Program-made: the position numbers and the translations under genes | Shown here: piece by piece, positions 25,901-38,900 of the stretch | How the letters are laid out: every line of letters begins with the position of its first letter | Numbering within the stretch: the stretch's first letter is position 1 | Origin: Sclerodactyla briareus | Lineage: Eukaryota > Echinodermata > Holothuroidea > Dendrochirotida > Sclerodactylidae | Length of the DNA: 64,000 bases | Direction of reading: 5' to 3' | Assembly: GCA_026419785.1 (NCBI GenBank) | Contig: JAODTK010003555.1 | Span: 620,001-684,000, forward strand | Notes under the pieces: generated by a model | The model's database searches: none | What the model was told of the DNA's origin: nothing | Seen by the model: only the letters and a program-made list of their open reading frames with translations

Positions 25901-28900
25901 GGCGACGAGGAGAATCTCAGCAACTATTACTACGTGTTCGTGGCGGCCCAGGTGCTCCATGTTATCGGGGCCTCGCCGCTCTATACCCGGGTCAGACATA
26001 CCTCTATGATAACACACAACCGAAACACGCACCGGTCTTTCTGGGTACGTACTGTAAGCAGAAAGTCTTTAAATGTTAGATTGTTCAGTGAAAATGTCAA
26101 ACGTTCGACAAAACATGGCGAATCTACCTTGATGCCAATTTGTGATTCCTTGCCAACAGCGAAAAAAATCGATGCATTTAGGAATGTACGTGTGTGTCCG
26201 TATGTGTGTATGCACGTGTGCGTGTGTTTGTTTGTGTATGTGACACTCATTCATCTATTCATTACTGTTTTGGAGGAGGCATATATTTGTATTTTTGTGA
26301 GCAGGGGACGTAGTAGGGGGTAGGGTGCGGGGTCAAGATGGTCAAAATTATAATACAGTTGAGTTCAGCGACAGTTGGGAGAGCTCGGGCTGATTACTGG
26401 AAATGCAGTTCCCATAATTAAACACACAACGAGACACGCACGGTTTTTTTTTTTTCGGGTAGTTATACTCTAATCGCCGAAGAGCAGATGTTTACAGCTT
26501 GGCACTAACACACATGAAGAGTTAGGGAAATGGAGCAGATATTGAAAATGTTGAAAAAATTTGTTCAGTGAAAAATGATAAATGTTTGACAAAACATAAC
26601 AATTTTACAAAGTCATGTCGAACATTTATATTGTGATTCCTTTCCAACGGCAATGGAATCCTTGCAATTACGAATGAATGTGTGTATCCGTATATGTGTG
26701 TATGTGAATGTGAGTGTGGGATGTGTGTGTGTTTTGTGTCTATTGTATCTTTTTCATTCAGTTTATTCATCAATTGTTGGAGGGGGAGGGCAGTGGAGGG
26801 GGATTTTTGCGAGAGACGATCTTCAAGGAGATTTACTGTTTCAATTTAAAAGGCAATATATTGCACTGTAGCATTTGTACCCTCACCTAATTTGAACAGC
26901 TACACTCATTATAGAGTTGTATGCATATTGCCATCATTCTAAACGCGTCCATACTCAAATCTAACAAACTTACAAACTTAACGAACAAACAACTCCTAAA
27001 CACGGGACGCCTAGCAATTCAGTAGAACATATTCAGGAATTTGACATGATGTCAGTCTTTCTGACGGGTTAGAAATGTGAACTCGGGAGCCTATCAGTGT
27101 ATAGAAAAGGGTGTAATTCCTGTAAATACATGGCTCTTCTAGACGAATATTCTAGTTCCTATTCGAGCTACAATTAACATGGGTTTTACTCTTCTGTTTT
27201 TCAGGAATATTCCAGATTGGTCCTAACTTTGCTCCAGCGATCGGGTTTATTGGTGGTGGTCTTTTCCTGACCCTCTACACAGACCTGCGTGTCAAGGATG
27301 AACAAACGTATAGTATTGAATGCCAACAGTCAGAAATAAGCGTAACACACTCCTCAACACAGTCACTGTTCTGTCATTACTTTGAGAAACGCGTATACTC
27401 TAACACTTTTACGAATTAAACACGATCAAGAACTATCTGCTCCGACCCCCCCCCCAAGTGCAAACACGATAGTTATGATTGGAAACAAAGGTTTAGCGCT
27501 TTCAGAATTGAAAAAGTGTTCACTTTCTGAACAATATATATACAACAATATATATATTTATATTACGACTTGGAATCACGAGGCAGCTTTTACATCGCCT
27601 CCCTATCACGGTGGTGCAAAATGTTTTTTTTTTTTTTACTTATATTTACCAGCGTTGTTAGAAAAACTTCCTGGCATCCTATACCTGTATTTCGGGCAAA
27701 TTTTGACAGACCTTATATCCACCAGCGCCAGTTTAAAGAAACTCTTTGGCAATGACATCGTATTTTAGTCACACTAATAGGGTACCAATTGATTTTGTCG
27801 TAATAATTATTAGGAAGAGTACTAGCCTCACAAGGTAACGCACTCAGGGCATGTAGTCTTGTTCCGACTGAAGTTACCGATAGTGTTTATGGCACATAGG
27901 TGTCACTAGTGTGTCGTTTGGTTCGCAAGACATCACAGTCTAAAATTGTTTCTATGCATTCGACATCCAATGCGGTATATCGTCGCAATGATATGTAACA
28001 TTAGTCTCGATATATCGCGAGACGATTTCTGTCGTGACTTCATGTAAGCAGCCTCGTCCATGATATGTCGGGTGTTTGCCGGGACGATATTGTCAATGCG
28101 GTATATCATCACAATGATATGTAACATTTAGTCTCATACCCGCGAGTCGATATTCGTCGTGACTTCATTAAAGGGCCTCGTCCATTATATGTCGGGTGTT
28201 GCGGGACGATATTAATCAATGCGGTATATCGCGCAATGATAGGTTAACATCAGTCTCGATAAATCACGAGACGGTTTTGCGTGACTTCAGTGCATGGCCG
28301 GTCCATTATTTGCCGGGTTTCCGGGTCGATCTTGTCTCCTGAACTGACTCACACTAACGATGCACTATATACCTTCCTCCTCTTTTTCTTAGAATCGACC
28401 CGAGCAGTCCGTTATGGGTCGGGAATTGGTGGCTAGGATTTATTTGCACGGGGACTATTGCTATACTGGCCTCTATTCCCTTATCGGGATTCCCCAAACG
28501 ACTTCCAGGTAGTGTGTTTACAGTAGGGTAGAGAACCATCTCCGTGTGTTCGTTTGTTCGTCGGTTTGTAAAACTATTGATCTTTACAATCTTATACGGC
28601 ACTCCCCACAATCACAAGATGTCGTTTGTGGGCCTGGTATTCAATCAGAGAGACGAAGGCAAAGATTCGGATATTGAGTATTTTTTTATTGCTATGGATC
28701 AGTCCTATATAGTGGAACTTCGATCAGGAGATACTTTATTGTCTTGGGTACAAACAGTGTGGCTTTGCTAAGAGGAAGAGGAGTGGTGGGATCCTGTTCC
28801 ATAATAAGGTCTTTGTGTTCATTATGTTTCCCCAAATGAAGTGAGGGGTCTGACAAAATGCGGATTTGCCAATTCCCCCCCCCCCCCTCGCCCCCTGAAA

Positions 28901-31900
28901 AATGTTATACCGTTTCGATACTTTTGACTGGCAACCGCCGGGAAAGTATGCACTATGTATTTTGGGAACTGAATAATCAAGAACTTTTCAACACACTTAA
29001 AATGTATGGCTTTTGCAAGTCTTGTAGCTATTCTTATATAAGCTACATTGTTTGATGTCCATTCTATAGTATACCAACCGTACCTTACGCTAAACCTTTA
29101 CATGGGATATAGGAACATCTAGATATATACAATTTATTTAAAAATTATGTTCTTATTCTAATTGACAAAATCCTTAACTTTTTATCATGGTCGTTTAGGA
29201 CAGTGATTTGTTCGAAACCGGTAACGAGTGACCTCGAGGCATTGTCGAAATTGACAACGACGATATGTCCATGTAGAGTTCTTCCGATATACCGCCAGGC
29301 GATTTCTGTCGTGACGTCATGTAAAGGCATCGTCATTAAATCGCCGGGCTTCTTGTGGCGGAACGATGATGATTTGTCTCTTTTAAATTAAATGTATTTT
29401 ATACGTGCCTGATCAATCTGATCACGTATATTCAGTGGCGGAACCAAAAATGCTCCTATGTTCTCTCTCCCCAAGTACTCAATTGTGTTCATTGAAATGC
29501 ACAGGTATTGCATAGCTTAGATATGTACTAAATATGGCATATTATACCTTACATTTGTATTTTATCAGAAATAACTCACGAGTGGAGTACTTTTTTTTTT
29601 TCTCATAGGAACAAAGAACATCGAAGAAGAGAGGAGGCACACTGCTCAGGCTGGATCCGGCTTTAAGCCTTCTGGTTTCGGAGCGGTCGGGCAACTGCGG
29701 GATTTTCCTCGCGCAATCTTCAACCTGCGAAAAGAATCTCCCATGCCTCTGTAACTTTCTTGGGACATCCAGTGAATACTTTATCATCGCTTGCATCTCC
29801 GTCTTCGACGAAGGTTTGTCGAGTCCCAGTTCAGCCTGACGGCGGCGGAGGAGGCCATGTTTTCAGGTAACTTGAAAAAAAAAACAAAAAAAAACGAGAG
29901 GGAGCGGTTGCATTTGACTTATGATCGACTGTTCGCCTATGGTTCCCCGGATAATGACGCTGGGTGACATAGTTTGACAGATGACTCCACTCCGTGTGGC
30001 TGTTAGAGTTACAGACAAAAGCACGACAGCACGACAAATGTAAGGAGCATAATAACGTTGTCTGAAAAGAATAAATTCACGCTAATGAAAGGTAATTCCG
30101 CATTTTTGACAAGGTCCATAAGCTCTCCCTAAATATGGGGATATGTATAGTAAGCAGCACACACCATTCCATAGAATAGGGGAAAGTGACACTGAGTATC
30201 AAGAAATTTCTATATATAACGGAGCCGGCCATTAATGTCATATAGTTACTAGGAAGACATAATTTTTGGTTTGTGACACAATATCCTGTACGCCAGTCAA
30301 GGACCGGTGTCGATGACAGGTTTGCGAAATTGTACTTCAACGAACTCCGCTCATGCTGTTTCTAGTCTCTATTTGATTTGTGTTACAATTGCTCCGTCCT
30401 TTTTCGGGAACAAGTTTTTCTTTGGTTTTGAATCGCTTAAAATAACATTTTTTGTGTAAAATTCACTCCACGCAAATTAGTCTCTTTGAGAATATCACCA
30501 TTACATAGGTATTTACTCAGATTGAGTAACTTTGAACAAACATTTTAGAGTGCAGGTCGCGATGCCTTACAGTTTACACTTTCATGTATAACATTCTGTT
30601 TTTTTTTTTTTTTTTTTTTTTGGCGACAATTCGTAATGGGTAGTCAGTATAGGTTCCTATGTGTTTCTACAGGTCGTGGTGGGTACCATCCGCCTTCGGT
30701 GGTGTCCTGCTCGGAGGATTCTTCGTCAAGTGGTTCAACTGGGAGTTCAAAGGCCGCATGAGATTTGTCGTTTGTTCGCTCATCGTGGGATGGGCGACGA
30801 TGCTCTGTATGTTGATACGTTGCCCCAATATCCCATTCGCTGGGGTCACAGTCGAATATGGAAACACGTAAGTGACGATGGAATGAAGAGCATGTTGAAC
30901 GGTTTATGAAGAGCTAGTAATCTAGAGGGCTACACACCTGCTAATTGTTGAAAATGTTGTTAATGTAAAGGCCTACCCGCTATCGTAATACTTTCTCTCT
31001 AAGAGGTGTGACCCTAGAAATGAAACATTTCCATATCAAATAAACCTTGCACAATATTGTGATACGGATAGAAGAGACTTAACTTTCTACTACTACTACT
31101 ACTAACATTATCCATATGAAAAATATACTAGGCATTTAAGCAGTTCATCTACTTGAAAAATTAGGATGGGACAAAACACTCCATGAAAATCTGACAAATG
31201 TCGCAACTTATCGTGTCTGTTGAGAGTGCGTTGAGATATACGTTTGAACCCTTGCAGTTGGGTTGGAAATAAAAATCTTACACGATTGAGCGGGAAATAT
31301 ACAAATCATTACCTTCTTTTGAAGCTGAGTCCCCCATCAATGGGGTAAAAGGATAGCAAACGGTCCGATCCGAGTGGATATAACATTCGCATCGTTCTCG
31401 GCGACGAATCAGTCGAAGTTCATCTCCTTAGTTTTAGTGAATTATTCAAATCGCGGAAGTCGAAAAAAAATCTTCATCTGAGCATGATGTGATCTACAAA
31501 CTCCAACGGAGAATTTTGTAATGTCATGAGTATACCATTAGAGAATGTCTTCTCATGCAGACCTGACAAACGACTTGACCGAATCTGGGAATGAGTTGTC
31601 TGTTTTTGAAGGTTATAAAAATTGTTGGCTCTCGACATTTGTTGGCTATCGGTATCAATGAGTGGATATTATACCAAACCAGGGCGTCAATCCGTTTTGA
31701 AAAGTGAACATCGAATGCAAAGGACCATCTAAGCGGAGCGCCACCCCAACCATTTCAGAGTTTTCATAAACTCAGATGACGGAAACGCACTTGACAGGTT
31801 CAATAAATATAACACCAATCTACCTGTGTGATTTGAGTAAAAGACAGACAAAAAAGTTGTCATTGTGCATACTGAATGATGATTTACGAATATCACACAG

Positions 31901-32882
31901 GTTTTTTTTATTACCTTCTCTCCTCTGGCTTTGTTTGGGTGGAATCCAGGGGGCCACCCGAACGGTCCCTGGTAGGATTCACAGGCCCGAGAAGCCATAG
32001 CGTAAGGGACCATTCCCCCCCAAATTTCGGGAGCCTAAAATTTGTACCTGATTTAAAAGTCAGTCTTGGAGATACAGGCGCATGTTTCCCGGCCATTTTA
32101 TCGGAAAAGTCAGCATAAAAAATTCTCCACTTTTTTTCCTTCCCAAATCCCACCCCAATTTTTTTTTTTTTTTTTTTTTTTTTTGGGGGGGGGGGGGGGG
32201 GAGTGCTCCAAAGGCTTCTGAAATTATTGCGAGTGAAACAAAATGATTCGAAGCTATACATCACATATTTATGCCTACAAACGGCCTGAAAGAAAAACGC
32301 CATTGCGCGCGAAACCACCCCAAGAGCCAGTGGAGAAAAGATTGTGAAAATAACGGTTAATCAGAACTTCAGATTCGAAGTAGTGTCGAATGTTTAAGAA
32401 TGGCAGAAAACGTTACAATGAGAATGTAGCCATCAAAAACCCCTTGTAGGATCTTGTGGCATTCGTAATGTTTGAAAGGGGTGAGGCGGAAGTGACATTT
32501 TGACACGTGCCATGATAACTTCAAGGGAAAAATATCACTTCGGTAAATTTACTGAGAGAAACCTGGTCGCCTACTGCTAATTTCTTATCAAGTTTGCACT
32601 ACACTAGCGAGTTGTTAAAGCAAGTCCCGTTAACTCAACTGGAGGAAATGTGACTGACATCAGTAGCAGTGGTGTAGAAGACTACTCTATTTATGTCAGT
32701 TAAAAAATGGCCAAGAAGAATGAACTGAGGAAATTGCCAGAAAAGCTTATTGGGTTTCCACCAGCTTATATTTTAGGGAATAAAATAGTCTCCTTTGATA
32801 ATATAGTTCCAAAACCGGCATGCCAGTATACCTTCAATTCTGCAGTTCTGTGTTGTTTCATAGGCTAAACAAGGAGTATAGA

Positions 32883-32921
<39 letters not shown>

Positions 32922-35900
32922 CTTATATATATATATATATATAGATATCTCTATAATATATCTATATATATATAATATATATATAATATATATAGATATA
33001 TATATATAAATAATATATATCTATATATATATAATATATTATATATATCTATATATTATATACTCTGCACAAATACCCAACAAGATTTTTGTCGCCCTCA
33101 GTCAAACAAAGAGTGCATGCATAACGACTAATGGATGTTATATTTACCTGAGCTAAAACAGGGGTGACATAAACAAAGAAGGGCATGGCGGTAACCTGTA
33201 TAAATATCAGACATCGTTGATGATAATACGTTGTTTAGGTGTATCCCAAATCGCACAAATGGCTGATCGGCTTTTCCGGTGGGCTCTACGGCAAGGGGTC
33301 TCATTCCTACCTTGCCTTGGCCCCACCAATGTGTAATTGGCGAGCTATTAGGGGGAATTCTCAGCATTCGTGCCAAAATGGCTGGAACTAACTCCCCAGG
33401 ATTGTGGCGGAGAGTGGGCCTTGTGTCCATGATTGGGGGAATACCATGTATAATGCTTTGATGATTGAGAAAAACATATATAATACGAACCTCGACGCGG
33501 GACTCGAGGAAAATACCTTTCTCCAAAATCTCGTCACCATCATCTGTATAGGCCAACAGGCATTCCTGAGCTTAGTCATATCAAGCTACACAAGAATTCA
33601 ATAGAGTCTGAGCACTGCCCAATGCATGCGCTAAATGAGAACAGCGATTAGTCATCTGTTGATGCAAATGTAGAATACGTGCCATAGAATAAATAACCTC
33701 TCTAAGCCTCGTTTCCATGAACGCGGGGGGCGGCGTCTAAAATCGCTCATGTTTATTTTCAATGGAGCCGTTTCCATGCACACGGAAGGGCCGGGCGGGC
33801 GGGCCGGCGGGCGGGCGGGCGTTTTCTCGAATCGGTCATGTGGCTGATTTTTTCCGCCCGCCGCGTGTCCGCGTCGCAGATTTCGCAATCAATTCCCGGG
33901 GATTTCCCTGCAATCTTACCGGATTGAAGCAGGATAATGGAGAGTAGAGGACAATTAGGTTCAAATAATGTTCCAAACAAACATTCATAACTGTTTCAAC
34001 ACTAGGGATTGAGAGATTTTATACAGATTGTGTCTGTATTCAATGGCGGGACACCTACTTGAACACAGATTTACATGTTTAAACCGTTAATATGTCAAGT
34101 TTTGCTAAATAGATCTTCAAAACCTGTCAATTTGGAAGTTTTAATGGTGGGCCGTAATCGTTGACCTTCAGAACAATTTTTTCAAGAACTAAACAACGGG
34201 GTTTAGGTTTAAACAATAGTTTGCGTCCGGTGTTTGACAACAACGACAACGACACACAACGACAACAACAAACAAAACGACGACAACCGAACGACAACGA
34301 CAACGCAACAACGACGACACGACACACACACAGACAACAACAACAGCAACAACAAAGACAATGACAACGACAACGACAACAACAACAGCAAAACATTTCA
34401 ACGACATGACAAACGACAACGGACACACAACAAACAACAACAACAAGTATAATAATAATAACAATAATAAAAAATAATATAAACAATAATAATAATGACA
34501 ATATTAATTATTATAGTACATCGTCTTATATCGCTCCATATACACATCAAAAGTGAGAAGAAGGTGCGTGACTCGCGAAACGCCCGCCCGCCCCGCACCG
34601 CGTGCATGGAAACGAGTCTTCCAAAACGCCCTCCCGCCCGCCCCGTCCGCCCGGGCGCCGCCCGCCCGCCCGCCCGCGTGCATGGAAACGATTCTTCCCA
34701 AACGCCCGCCCGCAACGCCCGTCCGCCCGCCCCGCCCGGCCCGCCCGCCGCGTGCATGGAAACGCAGATTAACCCGACTTTCCAACTCTAACATATCCAA
34801 GGAACAAGTTTCCAGTAACGGGAAACGCTAACGCAGTTATTGCTACCGAGATTGATCACAACTGTCAAAATTGTCCTATATCTGAGAATATGTTGCCACT
34901 GCAGTCGGCACATTGCTTGTTCTACTACCTTTGAATTAGGGGAAAACATTTTTGTTGGGGACTCATTGTCCGATGCATGCGAAAAAGCCCGAGTCTTGCG
35001 TCCGGGACAAAAATGAGTCCGAGTCCTGAGTTCACCGAGTCAATGAAGTGGAGTCCGAGTCCAATGAACTGGAGTTGCGAGCCGGAGTCACGAGTCTCCG
35101 AGGCCGGACTTGGATTGATTCTCGGACTTGAAAATACTGCAGCACTAACAATTTCTACCTTGACCACCCTCCCTCCTTGATTATATGGACCCTATATAAA
35201 CGAGCGGCGATGCAGGAGTTGTAATGTAGGCTCTTCTCATTACGCAGGACGAATAGACTGGAATTGGTGAATCCAAACCGGGACAACGCGTGCAACGCCA
35301 ACTGCAACTGCGGTAAGCGGAGTATGACCCGGATGGGGTCCAACAAAGTTCAGTACTACACAGGCTGCCACGCAAGGCTGTACCGAGGTGGACTAGCTGG
35401 GAAGTCGAATGGTAATGAAGGACATCTGAGACTTGGATACTATAGAGAAAGTATTCAAGTTTCAAGTTTATTTTCCACCTCATTATACAGAAGCGCATTC
35501 TTACAGGAAGTTTACGTAGTAAATTATCTGAAAAACGCATATAAATACAATACAAGACAATACAATACAATACAATACAATACAATACAATACAATACAA
35601 TACAATACATACAATACAATTACAATATACACCACATTCATACGCGACTGGAGTGGAGGACCAGAAATAAATAAGACCTTTTCGAGGCTGGTCTCTGCAT
35701 GAAAGATATGTTTATAGTGATTTATAGTTTCCATTGTTTTGTATAGAAGGATAAGCGGATATGGGGTTGGCTTAGAAACAAGGGGGCTTGAGGCGTACAT
35801 GCATGCTGTCTGCTTTCATTTTGTAGTCGAATGAGGTGGGGGGGGGGGGTTTAAACTTGGGGAAAAAAGGAAAAGGGATACAAGAAAAAACGAATGAAGG

Positions 35901-38900
35901 CCTAAAGGAAGGAATACCCGTATAGAATCAGGATTTACGTTGCCGAATGAGAGATTTGAGGGTGGATGTGCCCATTGGAGCAGGAACATTTGAAACAGTC
36001 TTTAAAACGAATTTCACATTCTTGCCGTTTTTCCAATCTTAATTTAAGGAATTCCATAAAAAACACCGGCTCACGATTAGATTTTTTATTCCGGACCGTT
36101 CTTGAATGCGGGTTCGTCAACGGATGTCTATTTCGCTTATTGAAATTATGGAACGAAGGATTAGTAACAATAAAAAATCCGAACACACTGGGAAGGAAGC
36201 CACTGTAAATTATACATAAATAACCCTAGCTGGTACCTATACAGGTAATCTATATTAAGAAATTTGGGTTCACGAAATAAAGGTGTGTATTTAGACTGAA
36301 AGCTGGCGACTACAATATTACGTATTATCCGTTTCGGTAGTTTATACAAATCATTAAGAACAGACAGACCAAAACTCGCACTGCTCCAGACGAGAAGACA
36401 ATAGTTTAAAATATTAATAAAATATTAAATATAATATTAATACACTACATCCAATACGCTCCACTACGCTCCTCTTACATTGTGCTACAAGTAATACTTT
36501 GTTGTTGAGCCACTCTAGTTTCGTGAGGGCGCATTGTTTGTGTAGTCTTGTTATTATTTCCAGACGCAATTCTATTTGCATTACGCATCGCATGCCTCAC
36601 GAGCTTGTGCACTCTGGAATTCCTAGATAATGCGTCCTTGTGGAAAGTAGGAATGCAGGTTTCGCCTGGTAGTTGTACATTTCAGTCCGGCGATTCACAA
36701 TCTGAGCTGCACGGGATGAGCTCTAAAAGAAGAAACAGGACTGTCTGCAGAGTGGGTTTATAATATTTTAACCGTTTTTTCACAGCTTTTTCTCCATGCT
36801 CTTGTGTCAGCGATACCGTCATGGACGAGGGATGGGATCGCCATTCAAGGAAGTGGCAACGAAGACTGTGTGAGCTTCAGAATCTATTATTTTCTTGGTC
36901 TTCGCTGCCCTCTTCGTTTCATTGCCATCATCCGTACCGGCGATCACAAGCTGCCTCAGGTACGCTCCGCCCAAAACGATATTATAGGTCCACTACCCTT
37001 GGATCTCAACGGCTTGTAGTCTCGAGCAGTGCTCTAGTCGGGAATCGAAGCGGTTTATTACGCTCCGATTAATGGAATTTCGAGCTCGAATTGTCCATCT
37101 CGGTCTCGAGCCCAACCCCTTGATGTCTACAGTGGAGGCCTAGCCTCAGTCTCGACTACAACACTGCTGAAAGGTCAGCTCACGTTTGTTTGCCAAATGC
37201 GGCATGCTCACATCAGACATGTCGTCGGTACAGACCACACGGCGTAAAAGGCGACAGAGGATCAAACTTCTGCACTCTACCGAAATGAAAACAAGTTGTG
37301 ATATCATTTTCCTCTGTCTTATCGGTTTCGAGGGCGCGGAGTCGCGGATGTACAGTTGGGCCATTAGGGTTCAGTACTTTTCACAGTTACAGTTGGGAGT
37401 TTTCGACGATTGCTCTGCACACTGTTCACACAGTGGCCTCCCTGATGGGGAATACTAACCATTATAGTACAACCGTAGGCTTTGAACGATATAGAGAACA
37501 TTTCTACTATTACACAATCTAAATCAATTTGTTTTACATAGGCCTACACCTTTCAAAATATTAGAATTGATAATGAAGAGGAACTATAGAACTAGTTCTG
37601 TCCCACTGCCCCCCCCCCCCGCTGGAAACATTATTTAAAATTGAGTTTGTGGTCCCGTATCACCATCCGGGTCTCCGATCTTTTTGGGGGTGGAAATCTA
37701 AGCTGAATATAGGCTACTGTGTGCGTCTTGGGCCTGGACCCTTGAGTTGTAGTTTGGTGGGTAGTGTACTAATCAGGTTATGAGCCCGAAAACCGTTGAA
37801 TTGTAATAAAATCCATTACACCACCTTCACTTCGTTTTGTAGTTTATTATACCCATGTCCAGCGATCGTGCGAAGGATGTTCGAATTTTAGTGAAGGGTT
37901 ATATAACAATTGATGACCAATTCACATATGCCGACACGGTGTGAAAAGTAATGTTTGAGGGACACATCAATATATATATATATGTTTCGGAGTCAGAGAG
38001 ATCTATGGCAGTCATGAAGTTTGTGTGCATATGTGAGTGTTGTATAAGTGGGGGCATTGTGACGCCAGCTTATGATAACCACCTGTTTTTCTGGGGTGGA
38101 AGATGGTAAATGTGCAACATTACATTTTTGCCTTTGGGGTCGATTTTAAGAGATGGTTCCACATTGTTCGCGGTCAGATCAACGAATATCAAGGCGGGGT
38201 CAAGAAATCCCGAAGCCCTTCTAGTTTTTGATGTCATTTTCATACATGTCGACTTCTTGAGTGGACTAGGGAGTCCAAGTTATTACGATATGTAAACTAA
38301 CGTCAACGTCCTCAACGAACAATGACGATTAGTAATGTGTTATAATTCAGACTGTGATTTGGAATTTTACTTTCTTTCTTCACAGGTGGTCGATGCTCCA
38401 GAGAACGTGGTCCGCTCGGTCTGCGTCTCTATTCTACAGATGTCTGGGTAAGAAATAGTTTACGTTTTTGGACTCTGTCACCCGTCGGGTCGTGTTTCAG
38501 TCTCCATCTGAACACTCGTATGTAGCTCCTGATTTTTTTTTTTCTCTGATTTTTTCGTCATTTCGCATGATTTTGTTTAACCGAAATGAAACCCCAAATG
38601 ATAGGGGCTCTCTTACTCTCTTAACACCAAAAATGATAGGGCTATGTTAACTTCCCCTATGAAAGATATACATCAAGACCAACGCTCAACCCCCCCCCCC
38701 CCCACCTCCCCCCTTCAGGCGTACTCTGAAATACTCGTCAAGAAACAAGAAAAGGGCCGGTTCCCGGTTCAGCTCGCGACCTGCTGGCAAGCGACCACAT
38801 GGGGCCCGGAGGCGAGTTTTCAGTACCATACAGCATAGGCGCCCGAGCGTGACGACCGGCTTTATGCCTAGGGGAAGTCTACTGCTAAGTTTTGAGCTGC

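Noticed and set aside
34127..34501. Minus-strand frame rich in Val/Cys/Leu resembling a membrane or low-complexity protein
   Set aside because: It is the reverse reading of the CAACGA/CAA simple repeat; all frames there are open by composition.
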